From Heyndrickxia vini (GTDB lineage Bacteria > Bacillota > Bacilli > Bacillales > Bacillaceae_C): DNA of 64,000 nt. The DNA is taken from assembly GCF_016772275.1 (NCBI RefSeq), contig NZ_CP065425.1, positions 3,564,653 to 3,628,652 of the forward strand, given 5' to 3'. This document shows, piece after piece, positions 25,972-35,097 of this stretch (its first letter is position 1; each line of letters opens with the position of its first letter). A program made the position numbers and the translations under genes. The notes under the pieces are model-generated. The model had not been told where the DNA came from and ran no database searches. It saw nothing but the letters and a program-made list of their open reading frames with translations.

Positions 25972-28659
25972 ACCAACTGGATAGCTTTCTTTGCTCGCAT
26001 CAATGATCCACTCATATTGACGTAATTTAACTTGAAATAGTGATAGAGGGTCACTGAATTTTTCCGGACTTGCTTTCATTCTATTTAACGTTTTCTCATT
26101 ATCTTGGCGGGTAGCCTCGGTTTTCTTAACCGTTTCCTCAAGTTCAGTTAAAGGATTCTTAAAGAACATCGCAATATCTCTTTCTATAGATGTTTCAAAT
26201 AGTTCAAATTGCATTAGGAACTTGTTTGTAATGGTATTTACGACTTCTTGATAATCCTCATTTTCGACAAACTTTTTATATTTATTAAAAAGAATTGATT
26301 TATTTTGCTGGAGTGCCCCAAAAAGTTTGCCGGCACTTTTTAATAAAACTTGGGACGGTGTATGCCTTAGTAAAATATTTACCTTATCAATTCGGATACC
26401 ATTTTTCATTCTTTCCGCATCGCGTCGCCAATCATCAAGTACTTTCTCATCTGCAAATAGCTTTAATCTTTCCTCACCGTATAATGAGTTAAAGCCCTCT
26501 CGCATTTCATCCAGGAACGTCTTACACTGATAAAATTCTTCATCTGCATAGGAAATCCATTGTTGAATCGAAGAATAAAAATTTGGTAAAACCTTTTTTT
26601 CAACATGTAATTGAATCCGACTGTTCATTTCTTCATTCAATTCTATATGAAGTTTTCTAAAGTCGCTATCTTCTTTAATTAGTTCGGAACTTCCCTTTAA
26701 TAATGCAGGGATAGATTTTCTTAGCTCCTCTTTAATGTCATCTTTAATAGTTTGATACGATTGTGTGATGTTTTCTACTTTTTCTTTTTCCATATCTTGC
26801 AGTTGATGAATCGCTCCGCCTAATTTAGTAGCCATTTCTTCTTCCCATTTAATCGATTCATTTAAACCATTTTCCATTTGCAGTCGTTGCTCTAAAATGT
26901 TTGACATTAATGCACGAATGAAGGATAGCATATTAGCTGTACGCGCTTCCTCCACATTGATTGATTGTGTGATCGTTTTTATAAAGTTCGTTAAATTTGC
27001 CGAGTCTGTAGATGTGAAGACCATCGCATACGGAAATTTAGAACGAATCTCATCTTCAAGAATAGTTAATTCTTGTTCACTGTATACTTTTTCCACATCG
27101 TTAATTACAAAATGTAATGGGGTATACGGCATTTGCTCGTTTAAATCAAGTAAATAGTCACCATCATATTCACTCGGATTTATTACTGCTAGAATAGCAT
27201 CTGGCAGATACATATATTGCTTGCTATTTAGCCCTTGGCTATTTCTTGGCATATATGACAATGATACTGCGCAATCATACAAAAGTTCAGCTGGCAACTT
27301 AAAATCAATCATTGTTTCATGCATCGATAGTTCATGAAATTCTTCTATATTGTCAATTTTACTTATGCCATCATTCGTAATTTCTGAAATGTCGATTGTA
27401 TCAGCATCTTTATACATAATGAGCGAAGATGATGGTATTCCTAGACTATGGCCTCCAAGTGCTGCATTGATAAAATCAACTTTTCCATTTTCTGAATTAC
27501 CAGCAACTAATAAATGATGTACGCGATGATCAAGAAGTTGGCGAACCATCCAATGTAATGAATAACCAATCTGAACCTCTTGCTTTTTCGCCCATTCTAT
27601 TATGTTTTCAAATAAACGTACACTTTCCTTTAAGACATCCGTTTCATTTTTTGCATGTACAATAATATTTTCTGCTTCTTGAATGATTGACTGATTGATG
27701 CTCGACGGAAAGATTTCTGCCCACGAAAGTACGGCTGCTGAAGCTGCTAATGCATGTGTAGAATCAGCGACTTTGAGCCAGTTTTCAAGATGTTCCGGCA
27801 CCATCAATGATAAATCTTTTAATAAAAGCTGCCCATTTAATAGCTCCGAATATGACTCCGCAAATAGAGCGGATAATTCATGCCAATTTCCATTACGACG
27901 GTCCTCGATATTTATAAGGATATGATTAATCTCTTTAATCCAAGTTAGGTAAACATCTTTTGCTTCATTTCGATAACCTTTCCATAGCGAGGAAACAAAT
28001 GATTCAAACAATCTTTGATTTTCTATATATAACGAAACTAGGACTTTACTAAAATAACTTGGTGCAAATCGGTTTGTTTTTTCATCCAAACTATAGGAAA
28101 TGAGTACCTCAAACCATTTTGCAGAATCCGTTCTTATTGCTTCGTTCACAGCTAGTTCTACTGCATTTGCCCAATCCTGCTGATTTTCAAAAAAATCGCG
28201 TGCTATGTCTGTTAGATTTTTGTAATCAGGATTATAGGCGACAGCTTCCTTAATTGTATCAACCGCTTTTCCCATGTCTCCCTGCACATTATAAATAGAG
28301 AAAAGCATAATCGAAATTTCCGTCGTTAATATTGGGGAATCAGAAACGATTGAACGGTATATTTCTTCAGCAGTAGAGTACAGGCTTAATTCAAAATAGG
28401 CATCTGCCATATTTTTTTTCGCCCATGGCTCTAATTCATTTTCGATATTTTCCCATTTAAAAATGGCAGATTCAAAGTCTTTATTATGAAAATACACTTC
28501 TCCTTGGGCGAAACGAATATACGATAATTCAGCTAGCTCATTTTGCTGTTCCGCCATGTATGCTTCACCAAGGATTCGAATTGGATGGTCGAATTCATTC
28601 TCTTTCATAAATGTTTTTTTATAATACATTTTATCAATTAATAACTCTTCAAAAGTCAT
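25969..28659 (-). CDS. Large TPR protein with degenerate dynamin-like GTPase region
   Basis: 896 aa, no signal peptide or clear transmembrane segment. Residues ~40-165 form TPR-like helical repeats (FAQGEVYFHNKDFESAIFKW, SIYNVQGDMGKAVDTI). At ~385-402 HLLVAGNSENGKVDFINAALG aligns with the bacterial dynamin P-loop GN-x-x-x-GKS, but the last residue is Val instead of Ser/Thr. The DxPG motif is replaced by YMPRNSQ, and LHFVINDVEK stands where the NKxD motif would be. Residues ~575-880 are helical and coiled-coil rich, like a dynamin stalk. I infer a scaffold or membrane-remodelling pseudo-GTPase; no known name. Single-gene unit. Confidence 0.6.
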   Translation of the reverse strand: MTFEELLIDKMYYKKTFMKENEFDHPIRILGEAYMAEQQNELAELSYIRFAQGEVYFHNKDFESAIFKWENIENELEPWAKKNMADAYFELSLYSTAEEIYRSIVSDSPILTTEISIMLFSIYNVQGDMGKAVDTIKEAVAYNPDYKNLTDIARDFFENQQDWANAVELAVNEAIRTDSAKWFEVLISYSLDEKTNRFAPSYFSKVLVSLYIENQRLFESFVSSLWKGYRNEAKDVYLTWIKEINHILINIEDRRNGNWHELSALFAESYSELLNGQLLLKDLSLMVPEHLENWLKVADSTHALAASAAVLSWAEIFPSSINQSIIQEAENIIVHAKNETDVLKESVRLFENIIEWAKKQEVQIGYSLHWMVRQLLDHRVHHLLVAGNSENGKVDFINAALGGHSLGIPSSSLIMYKDADTIDISEITNDGISKIDNIEEFHELSMHETMIDFKLPAELLYDCAVSLSYMPRNSQGLNSKQYMYLPDAILAVINPSEYDGDYLLDLNEQMPYTPLHFVINDVEKVYSEQELTILEDEIRSKFPYAMVFTSTDSANLTNFIKTITQSINVEEARTANMLSFIRALMSNILEQRLQMENGLNESIKWEEEMATKLGGAIHQLQDMEKEKVENITQSYQTIKDDIKEELRKSIPALLKGSSELIKEDSDFRKLHIELNEEMNSRIQLHVEKKVLPNFYSSIQQWISYADEEFYQCKTFLDEMREGFNSLYGEERLKLFADEKVLDDWRRDAERMKNGIRIDKVNILLRHTPSQVLLKSAGKLFGALQQNKSILFNKYKKFVENEDYQEVVNTITNKFLMQFELFETSIERDIAMFFKNPLTELEETVKKTEATRQDNEKTLNRMKASPEKFSDPLSLFQVKLRQYEWIIDASKESYPVG

Positions 28660-29190
28660 ATTATATCCTCCGATAATACATATTTACATAATCAATTAAT
28701 GCGACAGAATATGTAAATATGCTTCCCTTTTGTTACAGTATTAAAACTTTTCCTGCAAGTAGCTAAACTCTATTTTTATAGTTTAACAAATGAACATTTG
28801 CAATAAATTTCATTTTACTTTCATTTTTGATACAGGCACAAGAGACATAAGTAATACTTTTAATATTGCTGAATATTTGTACTTTGGTGGCACCTGTGTT
28901 TGGTATATTTTTGTGGATAAACAATAAACCGTTCCTTTCCGCTCCACTCTGCGCTTTTACTATTGTTTAAAGCTACAATCTTTCGAAAAGGGTCATTAAT
29001 TGCCCAAAACGGTCTTACATATATTTCATATATCCTTTAAAGTAATTAATGGGGAAGTTGATGAGAATCAATTTTAACATTACATCTTAATAATGATTAA
29101 TGAGGACAAATTAGTGGTAAAACATCTTTAAGTTTCTTTTTTGGAGCTACCGATAGTTTTATAAAAAAAAAACTTAAGGAGATGAAATGT
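28660..29190. other. Intergenic region with a collapsed repeat copy
   Basis: No gene found in either strand. The only structured element I see is the 25-bp remnant of repeat type A at 28929-28953. Confidence 0.5.
28929..28953 (+). repeat. Collapsed remnant of repeat type A
   Basis: CCGTTCCTTTCCGCT is joined directly to CCACTCTGCG. In the copy at 5963-6045 these two blocks are the two ends of the element, so everything between the TTCCGCT repeats has been lost. Confidence 0.65.
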
Positions 29191-29541
29191 ATGGAGTCGA
29201 ATAGCAGAAAATATTATATTGATATCACCAATGGTGAAATATTAGACACTCCAATTGAAACAAATCAACAATTTGAAATTACTGCTAACCATAAAGAAAT
29301 TTCTCAGCTTAAAGAGCTTTTCAAAAAGTTATATGCTGCTGATTTAGAAACATATGCACGGGCCCATATTCCTTTCCTTGAATATCACCATGATTCCGAA
29401 AATCATAAATATGATCAAATTCTTACTGAAGTTTATCAAATGATCTATCAATTAGGGAATGAAGAAGCACGTCAATATATAATTAATAATGGAATATTGA
29501 ATGATGACACCCAATCTAAGGGATTAGAAAACTTTAAGTAG
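29191..29541 (+). CDS. Hypothetical protein, 116 aa
   Basis: I do not recognise the family. The protein is hydrophilic, acidic and without signal peptide, membrane segment or Cys. The start resembles a beta strand (RKYYIDITNGEIL) and residues ~45-110 are predicted helical, with KELFKKLYAADLETYARAHIPF. The ATG at 29191 is preferred because it lies 9 bp after AAGGAG; the ATG at 29182 touches that site. A terminator follows. Confidence 0.65.
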   Translation: MESNSRKYYIDITNGEILDTPIETNQQFEITANHKEISQLKELFKKLYAADLETYARAHIPFLEYHHDSENHKYDQILTEVYQMIYQLGNEEARQYIINNGILNDDTQSKGLENFK

Positions 29542-29546
29542 ATTAA

Positions 29547-29573
29547 AAAGGGGATGCCTTTCTATCCCCTTTA
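29547..29573. terminator. Bidirectional terminator
   Basis: AAAGGGGAT / ATCCCCTTT hairpin between convergent genes. Confidence 0.8.
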
Positions 29574-29966
29574 TTTTCGATAATTCAATTCCCACGTAAC
29601 TCCATATTTGTCCTGTACTTTTCCATAGGTAGCATTCCAAAATGTTTGCTGCAGCTCCATTTTTACTACCCCTTCTTTGGAAATTGCGTCATATACTTGC
29701 TTGATTTCCTCATCACTTTCGAATTCGAGTCCAATTTCAATATTATTCCCATAGATTGGCTCATTCCCAAATACATCATTAAAATAAATGGCAAACCCAT
29801 TAGGAAAATGGAGTTCTGCATGGATGTATTTTCCTTCATGTCCTTTGAACATTTCAATTCCGTCGGCGAGTTGAGTATGTCCAATCTCACCATTTAATAC
29901 TTCGGCATAGTATTCTATAGCTTCCTTGCAATTTTCAATTGTAATATGTGGGATTATCCTTTTCAT
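29571..29966 (-). CDS. VOC superfamily protein (PhnB/YjdN-like)
   Basis: 131-aa glyoxalase/bleomycin-resistance fold of the PhnB-like branch: PHITIENCKEAIEYY at the start, HAELHFPNG in the middle and TYGKVQDKYGVTWELN at the end are hallmarks. The residues at metal positions are only partly conserved in this branch, so enzymatic activity is uncertain. ATG 29966 follows TAGGAGG; the longer frame from 30032 has no ribosome site. Confidence 0.8.
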   Translation of the reverse strand: MKRIIPHITIENCKEAIEYYAEVLNGEIGHTQLADGIEMFKGHEGKYIHAELHFPNGFAIYFNDVFGNEPIYGNNIEIGLEFESDEEIKQVYDAISKEGVVKMELQQTFWNATYGKVQDKYGVTWELNYRK

Positions 29967-30128
29967 TTGTATCCTCCTACCAATTTTCTGCATTGTAAAA
30001 AAATTAAAAAAACTAATTGACTTCCTATTCAACTTATTTTATACTTCATCACAGATACAACGCAATTAAAAAGCGTAAAGCTCCTTGTTGAAGACACTCT
30101 AGCTGGACAGCAATTAAAAATCGAATAC

Positions 30129-30241
30129 ACTCTTATTGAGAGCGGCGGAGGGAATAGGCCCTATGAAGCCCGGCAACCTTCAAGCGATTTGCTTGAAAAG
30201 GTGCTACATCCTACAGATCCATGATGATCTGGAAGATAAGA
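30129..30241 (+). ncRNA. SAM-I (S-box) riboswitch
   Basis: Nearly canonical S-box: P1 CTCTTAT (30129-30135) pairs with ATAAGAG (30235-30241); the core reads GAGGGAATAGGCCC, TATGAAGCCCGGCAACC and later AAGGTGCTACATCC. The 3' strand of P1 can alternatively pair with CTCTTCTTAT at 30262-30271 as an antiterminator. SAM should cause termination before the downstream ABC importer. Confidence 0.95.
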
Positions 30242-30258
30242 GGAGGACCATTACTTTT

Positions 30259-30295
30259 CGCCCTCTTCTTATTGGAAGAGGGCTTATTTATTTTT
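30259..30295 (+). terminator. S-box-controlled terminator
   Basis: GCCCTCTT (30259-30266) and AAGAGGGC (30275-30282) form the stem, followed by a T-rich stretch. Its 5' arm overlaps the predicted antiterminator. Confidence 0.88.
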
Positions 30296-30401
30296 CCACC
30301 TCTTCTTCTCTCACCTATCATTCATTTTTTACACTTCGCAGAATCTACATACCAAATTCCAAGTAATCCTATCAATAAAATTAAATAAGGGGGTCATTTA
30401 A

Positions 30402-31385
30402 ATGAAAAAGTATTTTATCTTTTGTTTAAGCATCATTACAATTTTTGGTGTGCTTTCAGGATGCTCCAGTAGTGCAAGTGGGGAAAATAAAAAACCTAAA
30501 AAAATTATTTTGGATTACGCATTTTACTCGCCAACAAGTCTTGTTTTAAAAAACAAAGGTTTTGCGGAAAAATTATTTAAAAAGGAAGGGATTGATATCG
30601 AATTTGTTCTAAGTCAAGGTAGCAACAAAGCACTCGAGTTTTTAAACTCAAAAAGTGTGGATTTTAGTTCTTCGGCTGGTGCAGCTGCACTAATGGCGAA
30701 AGCAAACGGGTCACCTATTCAATCCATTTATATCTATTCAAAACCAGAATGGACCGCTCTGGTTACACTTGATCCATCCATTCAATCAGTAGCTGATTTA
30801 ATAGGAAAAAAGGTTGCCGCAACTATTGGAACCGACCCGTATATTTTTCTGCTTCGTGCATTAAAGGAGAATGGGTTATCACCAAATGATATTGAAATTG
30901 TCAATCTTCAACATAGTGATGGTGCAAGTGCATTACAGTCTGGTGAAGTCACTGCTTGGGCAGGATTGGATCCACATATGGCAAAACTAGAACTGGAATC
31001 GAAAGCAAACCTATTTTATCGTCAACCAAATTACAATAGCTATGGAACATTAAATGTCCGAAAGGAGTTTGCTGATCAATACCCTAAATATGTTGAAAAA
31101 GTGATTGAAGCGTATGAGCAAGCAAGAAAATGGGCGATTGAGCATCCCGATGAAACCGCTGGAATTCTTGCAAAGGAAGCAAAAATTGATAGTGATGTCG
31201 CAAAAAAAGAGCTAGAAAGAAATGATTTCTCTTCTCCTACTCCTGGAAATGAGCAAGTTGAAACGATTCAAGCAGCTGGGAAGATTCTTCAAGAAATGAA
31301 AGTTTTAAAGGATACTCTTAATATTGAAAAGCTCGTAAATGAGCTGATTACGCCAAAATATGCGAAAAAGGTAATTAATCAATAA
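30402..31385 (+). CDS. ssuA: Sulfonate-type ABC importer substrate-binding lipoprotein
   Basis: 327-aa lipoprotein with lipobox LSGC at about residues 18-21. It shows the NMT1/SsuA-like bilobed fold: the strand KIILDYAFYSPTSLVLKNKGFAEKLFKKEGI, the hinge segment VDFSSSAGAAALMAKANG and AWAGLDPHM are typical. It delivers an organosulfur ligand to the SsuC-SsuB pair that follows. Control by the S-box implies a sulfur or methionine-precursor substrate, but the exact ligand cannot be read from the sequence. Family members also bind taurine or thiamine-precursor compounds. Confidence 0.82.
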   Translation: MKKYFIFCLSIITIFGVLSGCSSSASGENKKPKKIILDYAFYSPTSLVLKNKGFAEKLFKKEGIDIEFVLSQGSNKALEFLNSKSVDFSSSAGAAALMAKANGSPIQSIYIYSKPEWTALVTLDPSIQSVADLIGKKVAATIGTDPYIFLLRALKENGLSPNDIEIVNLQHSDGASALQSGEVTAWAGLDPHMAKLELESKANLFYRQPNYNSYGTLNVRKEFADQYPKYVEKVIEAYEQARKWAIEHPDETAGILAKEAKIDSDVAKKELERNDFSSPTPGNEQVETIQAAGKILQEMKVLKDTLNIEKLVNELITPKYAKKVINQ

Positions 31386-31399
31386 AGGAGGCGGGGCAG

Positions 31400-32242
31400 A
31401 TGATTGAGCAAAGTGAAAAAGTAAGATTGGTACGAAGAAGAGATACCTCTAAAAAACTAACTTTAAGTAAGAAAAAAGGCAAAAGGAAGTGGATAATAGG
31501 AAGCATTATCCCTTTCATCCTCCTCTTACTTTGGGAAATCACCGGAAGGATGGGACTGATTGAGGCACACCTACTCCCGGTTCCATCTATCATCCTTAAA
31601 GGAATTTATGACATGGCACGGGAAGGAACGCTGTGGGAGCATACCGGGGCGACGTTATATCGCGTATTTGCTGGGTTTTTTATAGGAACATTCTTCGCTA
31701 TTTTACTAGGATCTATTGTAGGTTATTTTAAACTATTTGAGAGTCTGTTTGATCCAATTATTCAAGCCTTTCGGTCGATCCCATCTTTGTCATGGGTACC
31801 ACTCTTTATTTTATGGATGGGAATAGGTGAAACATCAAAAATTATACTCATTGCAGTTGGTGTATTCTTTCCTGTCTACTTAAATATGGTATCCGGAATT
31901 CAAGGGGTCGACCGCAAACTTATTGAGGTCGGCAGAATTTATCATTTTTCACCTTATAAAATTATTCGTAAGATCATCCTCCCTGCGGCACTTCCCTCAT
32001 TTCTTGTCGGAATTCGCAGTGGGCTGGGACTTGGCTGGATGTTCGTCGTAGCCGCTGAAATTATGGGGGCAAGTAAAGGGCTTGGCTATTTATTATTCGT
32101 CGGTCAAAACACGTATTCACCCCAGCTCGTTTTAGGCAGTATTTTGTTATTCGCGATACTCGGGAAACTTACGGATTCCATTCTCAAAAAAATAGAAGAT
32201 CGATCACTTAGATGGCAAGACAGTCTTTCTAACCAAAACTAA
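31400..32242 (+). CDS. ssuC: Sulfonate-type ABC importer permease
   Basis: 280 aa: a basic N-terminal tail of about 35 residues, then six or so membrane segments. The binding-protein-dependent permease EAA loop is VGRIYHFSPYKIIRKIILPAALPSFLVGIRSG, which docks on the ATPase. ATG 31400 follows AAAGGAGG; the gene starts 14 bp after the binding-protein stop. Part of the S-box operon. Confidence 0.9.
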   Translation: MIEQSEKVRLVRRRDTSKKLTLSKKKGKRKWIIGSIIPFILLLLWEITGRMGLIEAHLLPVPSIILKGIYDMAREGTLWEHTGATLYRVFAGFFIGTFFAILLGSIVGYFKLFESLFDPIIQAFRSIPSLSWVPLFILWMGIGETSKIILIAVGVFFPVYLNMVSGIQGVDRKLIEVGRIYHFSPYKIIRKIILPAALPSFLVGIRSGLGLGWMFVVAAEIMGASKGLGYLLFVGQNTYSPQLVLGSILLFAILGKLTDSILKKIEDRSLRWQDSLSNQN

Positions 32243-32256
32243 GGGGGATTTCAACG

Positions 32257-32958
32257 ATGCTGGCGGTTCGAAATATTTCACGTACGTTTAATCAGGGGAA
32301 AACTGGTTTTCAAAACATCTCCTTTTCGATTCAGAAAGGAGAAATTATTGGCATTATTGGTACAAGTGGCTGCGGAAAAAGCACATTATTACGTGTCCTA
32401 TCTGGACTTGATTCTAACTTTAAAGGCTCGCTTGACCTAGACCTTGCGGCGATTGGAATGGTCTTTCAAGAACCACGGCTAATGCCTTGGCTGGATGTTG
32501 TTGATAATATTAGTTTCGGTATCCATTATCCTGAGCAGAAACAAAAGGTAACAGAACTTTTACAATTGGTTGGATTAGTTGGTTTTGAAAAGCATTTCCC
32601 TAAGGATCTTTCCGGCGGGATGGCACAACGAACAGCTATAGCACGATCGCTCATTACAGAACCTAGCATATTACTATTAGACGAACCGTTTAGTGCACTT
32701 GATGCTTTTACAAAAATGCAGCTTCAGGACCTCCTTCTTTCTATATGGAAAAGAAGAAATACCACAATGATCCTTGTCACACATGATATCGATGAAGCAC
32801 TTTATTTATGTGACCGTATTCTCATTCTTAGAGGACAGCCGGGAGAACTTTATTCACAAATTTCAATCTCATCAGAAAAACCTCTCTCGCGAAGTCACCC
32901 GGATCTTGCCTTGAAAAAAGCAGAAATTCTTCAACTATTAGATGTTAGTAAAACATAA
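32257..32958 (+). CDS. ssuB: Sulfonate-type ABC importer ATPase
   Basis: 233-aa ATP-binding subunit. Walker A GTSGCGKST, Q-loop FQEPRLMPW (this tryptophan version is typical of the nitrate/sulfonate/taurine family), signature LSGGMAQR, Walker B LLLDEPFSALD and H-loop VTHDIDEAL are all intact. The gene begins 14 bp after the permease stop with AAGGGGGAT as ribosome site and ends at a hairpin. Confidence 0.92.
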   Translation: MLAVRNISRTFNQGKTGFQNISFSIQKGEIIGIIGTSGCGKSTLLRVLSGLDSNFKGSLDLDLAAIGMVFQEPRLMPWLDVVDNISFGIHYPEQKQKVTELLQLVGLVGFEKHFPKDLSGGMAQRTAIARSLITEPSILLLDEPFSALDAFTKMQLQDLLLSIWKRRNTTMILVTHDIDEALYLCDRILILRGQPGELYSQISISSEKPLSRSHPDLALKKAEILQLLDVSKT

Positions 32959-32984
32959 AGAGCCATCATTAAATGGCTCTTTAC
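32957..32984. terminator. Bidirectional terminator after ssuB
   Basis: AAAGAGCCAT / ATGGCTCTTT hairpin between convergent transcription units; T tail short on the plus side. Confidence 0.7.
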
Positions 32985-32985
32985 G

Positions 32986-33219
32986 TCAATCCTCATCCTT
33001 TATATCCGCATCTTCCGGAATCGGTTCATTTGCCAATTCCTGAACTAATAGTTTATATTTTTCAAGTTGTTCAAAATGTGTCTTAAACTGGTCCTTGTAA
33101 ACCAATATTTCTCCATTACTGTCATGCAAAGCCCGTATTTTACCTTGTAAAATTAAATTCTTCACATATGTTTCAGATACGGATAAATAATCAGCTGTTT
33201 CTTTAATGGTTAAATACAC
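32986..33219 (-). CDS. Excisionase-family helix-turn-helix protein
   Basis: 77 aa. Residues 1-50 match the MerR-like excisionase domain (YLTIKETADYLSVSETYVKNLILQGKIRAL); the C-terminal 30 residues are acidic. GTG start at 33219 after AAGGTC. No integrase or phage gene is nearby, so it is more likely a small regulator. It starts 18 bp after the P5C dehydrogenase stop on the same strand, suggesting an operon. Confidence 0.75.
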   Translation of the reverse strand: MYLTIKETADYLSVSETYVKNLILQGKIRALHDSNGEILVYKDQFKTHFEQLEKYKLLVQELANEPIPEDADIKDED

Positions 33220-33237
33220 TTATTTTGACCTTTTAAA

Positions 33238-34869
33238 TTATTCTGCATCCATAAATGGATAAGAAATTTCTGCAGTTGGTGCAAAGTTTTCTTTAATAAC
33301 ACGAGGAGTTGTCCAACGAATCATGTTAAATACAGAACCTGCTTTATCGTTTGTACCAGAACCACGAGAACCACCAAATGGTTGTTGATTAATCATCGCA
33401 CCTGTTGGTTTATCGTTAATATAGAAGTTTCCAGCTGCGCCAGATAAACGACGTTCTAAATGCATAATCGCTCCTCGATCTTGTGCAAAAATCGCACCGG
33501 TTAATGCATACATTGAAGCTGTATCTACTGCATCCAATGTTTCTTCTAATTTATCATTTTCATATACATAGATTGTTAATACTGGTCCAAAGATTTCTTC
33601 TACCATCGTTTTGAAGTTCGGATTTGTAGTCACAATGATTGTTGGTTGAACGAAATATCCAACAGAATCATCATACGTACCACCGGCAATAATTTCTGCT
33701 TCTTCAGATGCTTTTGCATGTTCAATATAGCTTGTAATTGAATCGAATGCAGCTTTATCAATTACCGCACCCATGAAGTTTGTAAAGTCGCGAACATCTC
33801 CAACTTTTAGCTTTGCAGTTTGTTCTACTAATCCAGCTTTAACTTCTTCCCACATACTTGCTGGAATGTAAGCACGTGAAGCTGCTGAACATTTTTGACC
33901 TTGGTATTCAAACGAACCACGAACAAGGTTAGCTACCACTTTGTCTGCTTGTGCTGTTTCGTGAGCAAATACAAAGTCTTTACCACCCGTTTCACCAACT
34001 AAACGAGGATATGATTTGTAGTTCGCAATGTTTTCACCAACATTTTTCCAAATTGTTTGGAACGTGCTAGTTGATCCAGTAAAGTGGAATCCAGACATAC
34101 GAGAATCTGTTAAAACGACTTCAGATACCTGTGAACCACGAGATGGTACGAAGTTGATGACGCCTTTTGGTAATCCCGCTTCTTCTAAAATACGCATGAA
34201 GTAGTAGTTTGCTAGCATAGAAGTTGTGGCAGGTTTCCAAACTACTACATTCCCCATCATTGCAGGTGCTGATGGTAAGTTCCCACCAATTGCTGTGAAG
34301 TTAAATGGCGAAATCGCTAATACGAAACCATCTAATGGACGGTAATCTGTACGATTCCATACATTTTTCATACTGTCTGGTTGAATTTGATAAACTTGAT
34401 TAGCATAATCTACGCCAAAACGTAAGAAATCTGCTAATTCTTGTGCTGAATCAATTTCAGCTTGTACAACTGTTTTAGATTGTCCTAGCATAGTAGCCGC
34501 ATTCATTACATCACGATATGGACCAGAGATTAAATCCGCAGCTTTTAAGAATATAGATGCACGATGTTCCCATGGCATATTTGCCCATGCGTCTTTTGCA
34601 GCCATTGCTGCTTCAATTGCCGCACGTAACTCTTCTTCTCCAGCTTGTGAATAGTTTGCTAACACATGTTGATGATCATGCGGCATAACTACTTGTTTCA
34701 CTGTATCTGTCTTTACATTTTCTCCATTAATAATCACAGGGATGTCTACTACGATATTAGATTGGCGTTTTAATTCTGCTTTTAATGTTTCCCGCTCTTT
34801 TGTACCTGGAGCGTAAGAATTACCAGGCTCATTTATAGGTGTTGGGATTTTGAAAATTCCGTTACTCAT
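33238..34869 (-). CDS. pruA: L-glutamate gamma-semialdehyde (P5C) dehydrogenase, eukaryote-type
   Basis: Oxidises P5C/glutamate semialdehyde to glutamate in proline and arginine catabolism. 543 aa from ATG 34869 (AGGAGGT 10 bp upstream). Active-site Cys is in QKCSAASR, the general-base region in GETGGKDF and the NAD motif in FTGSTSTF. The N-terminus (APGTKERETLKAEL) and the C-terminus (GNFYINDKPTGAM, QQPFGGSRGSGTND) match the ALDH4A1/type 1 family rather than the ~515-aa RocA of B. subtilis. No proline dehydrogenase is adjacent. Confidence 0.9.
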   Translation of the reverse strand: MSNGIFKIPTPINEPGNSYAPGTKERETLKAELKRQSNIVVDIPVIINGENVKTDTVKQVVMPHDHQHVLANYSQAGEEELRAAIEAAMAAKDAWANMPWEHRASIFLKAADLISGPYRDVMNAATMLGQSKTVVQAEIDSAQELADFLRFGVDYANQVYQIQPDSMKNVWNRTDYRPLDGFVLAISPFNFTAIGGNLPSAPAMMGNVVVWKPATTSMLANYYFMRILEEAGLPKGVINFVPSRGSQVSEVVLTDSRMSGFHFTGSTSTFQTIWKNVGENIANYKSYPRLVGETGGKDFVFAHETAQADKVVANLVRGSFEYQGQKCSAASRAYIPASMWEEVKAGLVEQTAKLKVGDVRDFTNFMGAVIDKAAFDSITSYIEHAKASEEAEIIAGGTYDDSVGYFVQPTIIVTTNPNFKTMVEEIFGPVLTIYVYENDKLEETLDAVDTASMYALTGAIFAQDRGAIMHLERRLSGAAGNFYINDKPTGAMINQQPFGGSRGSGTNDKAGSVFNMIRWTTPRVIKENFAPTAEISYPFMDAE

Positions 34870-35004
34870 TTTATCATGTACCTCCTGTTTAAATACTCTG
34901 TCACTTATACAGTCATACTGCATGTACCTCTAAAGTATAACATGTCTTTACTATTTATGCGCTTTCTTTTGTTCCCCACAAATAAGAAATTGAACTCCAA
35001 AATA

Positions 35005-35060
35005 GACAAAAAATCCCTATTAAAGCTTAGATTAACTATTTTTTTAAAGCTTTAATAGAG
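35005..35060 (-). terminator. Terminator of the yfiB-yfiC operon
   Basis: CTATTAAAGCTT (35017-35028) and AAGCTTTAATAG (35047-35058) form a long stem; the minus-strand tail is T-rich. Confidence 0.75.
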
Positions 35061-35097
35061 ATATTTTCGTTTTATTTATTTTTTGCGCGCAGTTATG

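Noticed and set aside
30136-30366. 76-codon frame in the ssuA leader
   Set aside because: It is the S-box riboswitch and terminator read as protein; the RNA structure explains the sequence.
32986-33219. Excisionase-like gene as sign of a prophage
   Set aside because: No integrase, att-like repeat or phage structural gene is near; MerR-like small HTH proteins also act outside phages.
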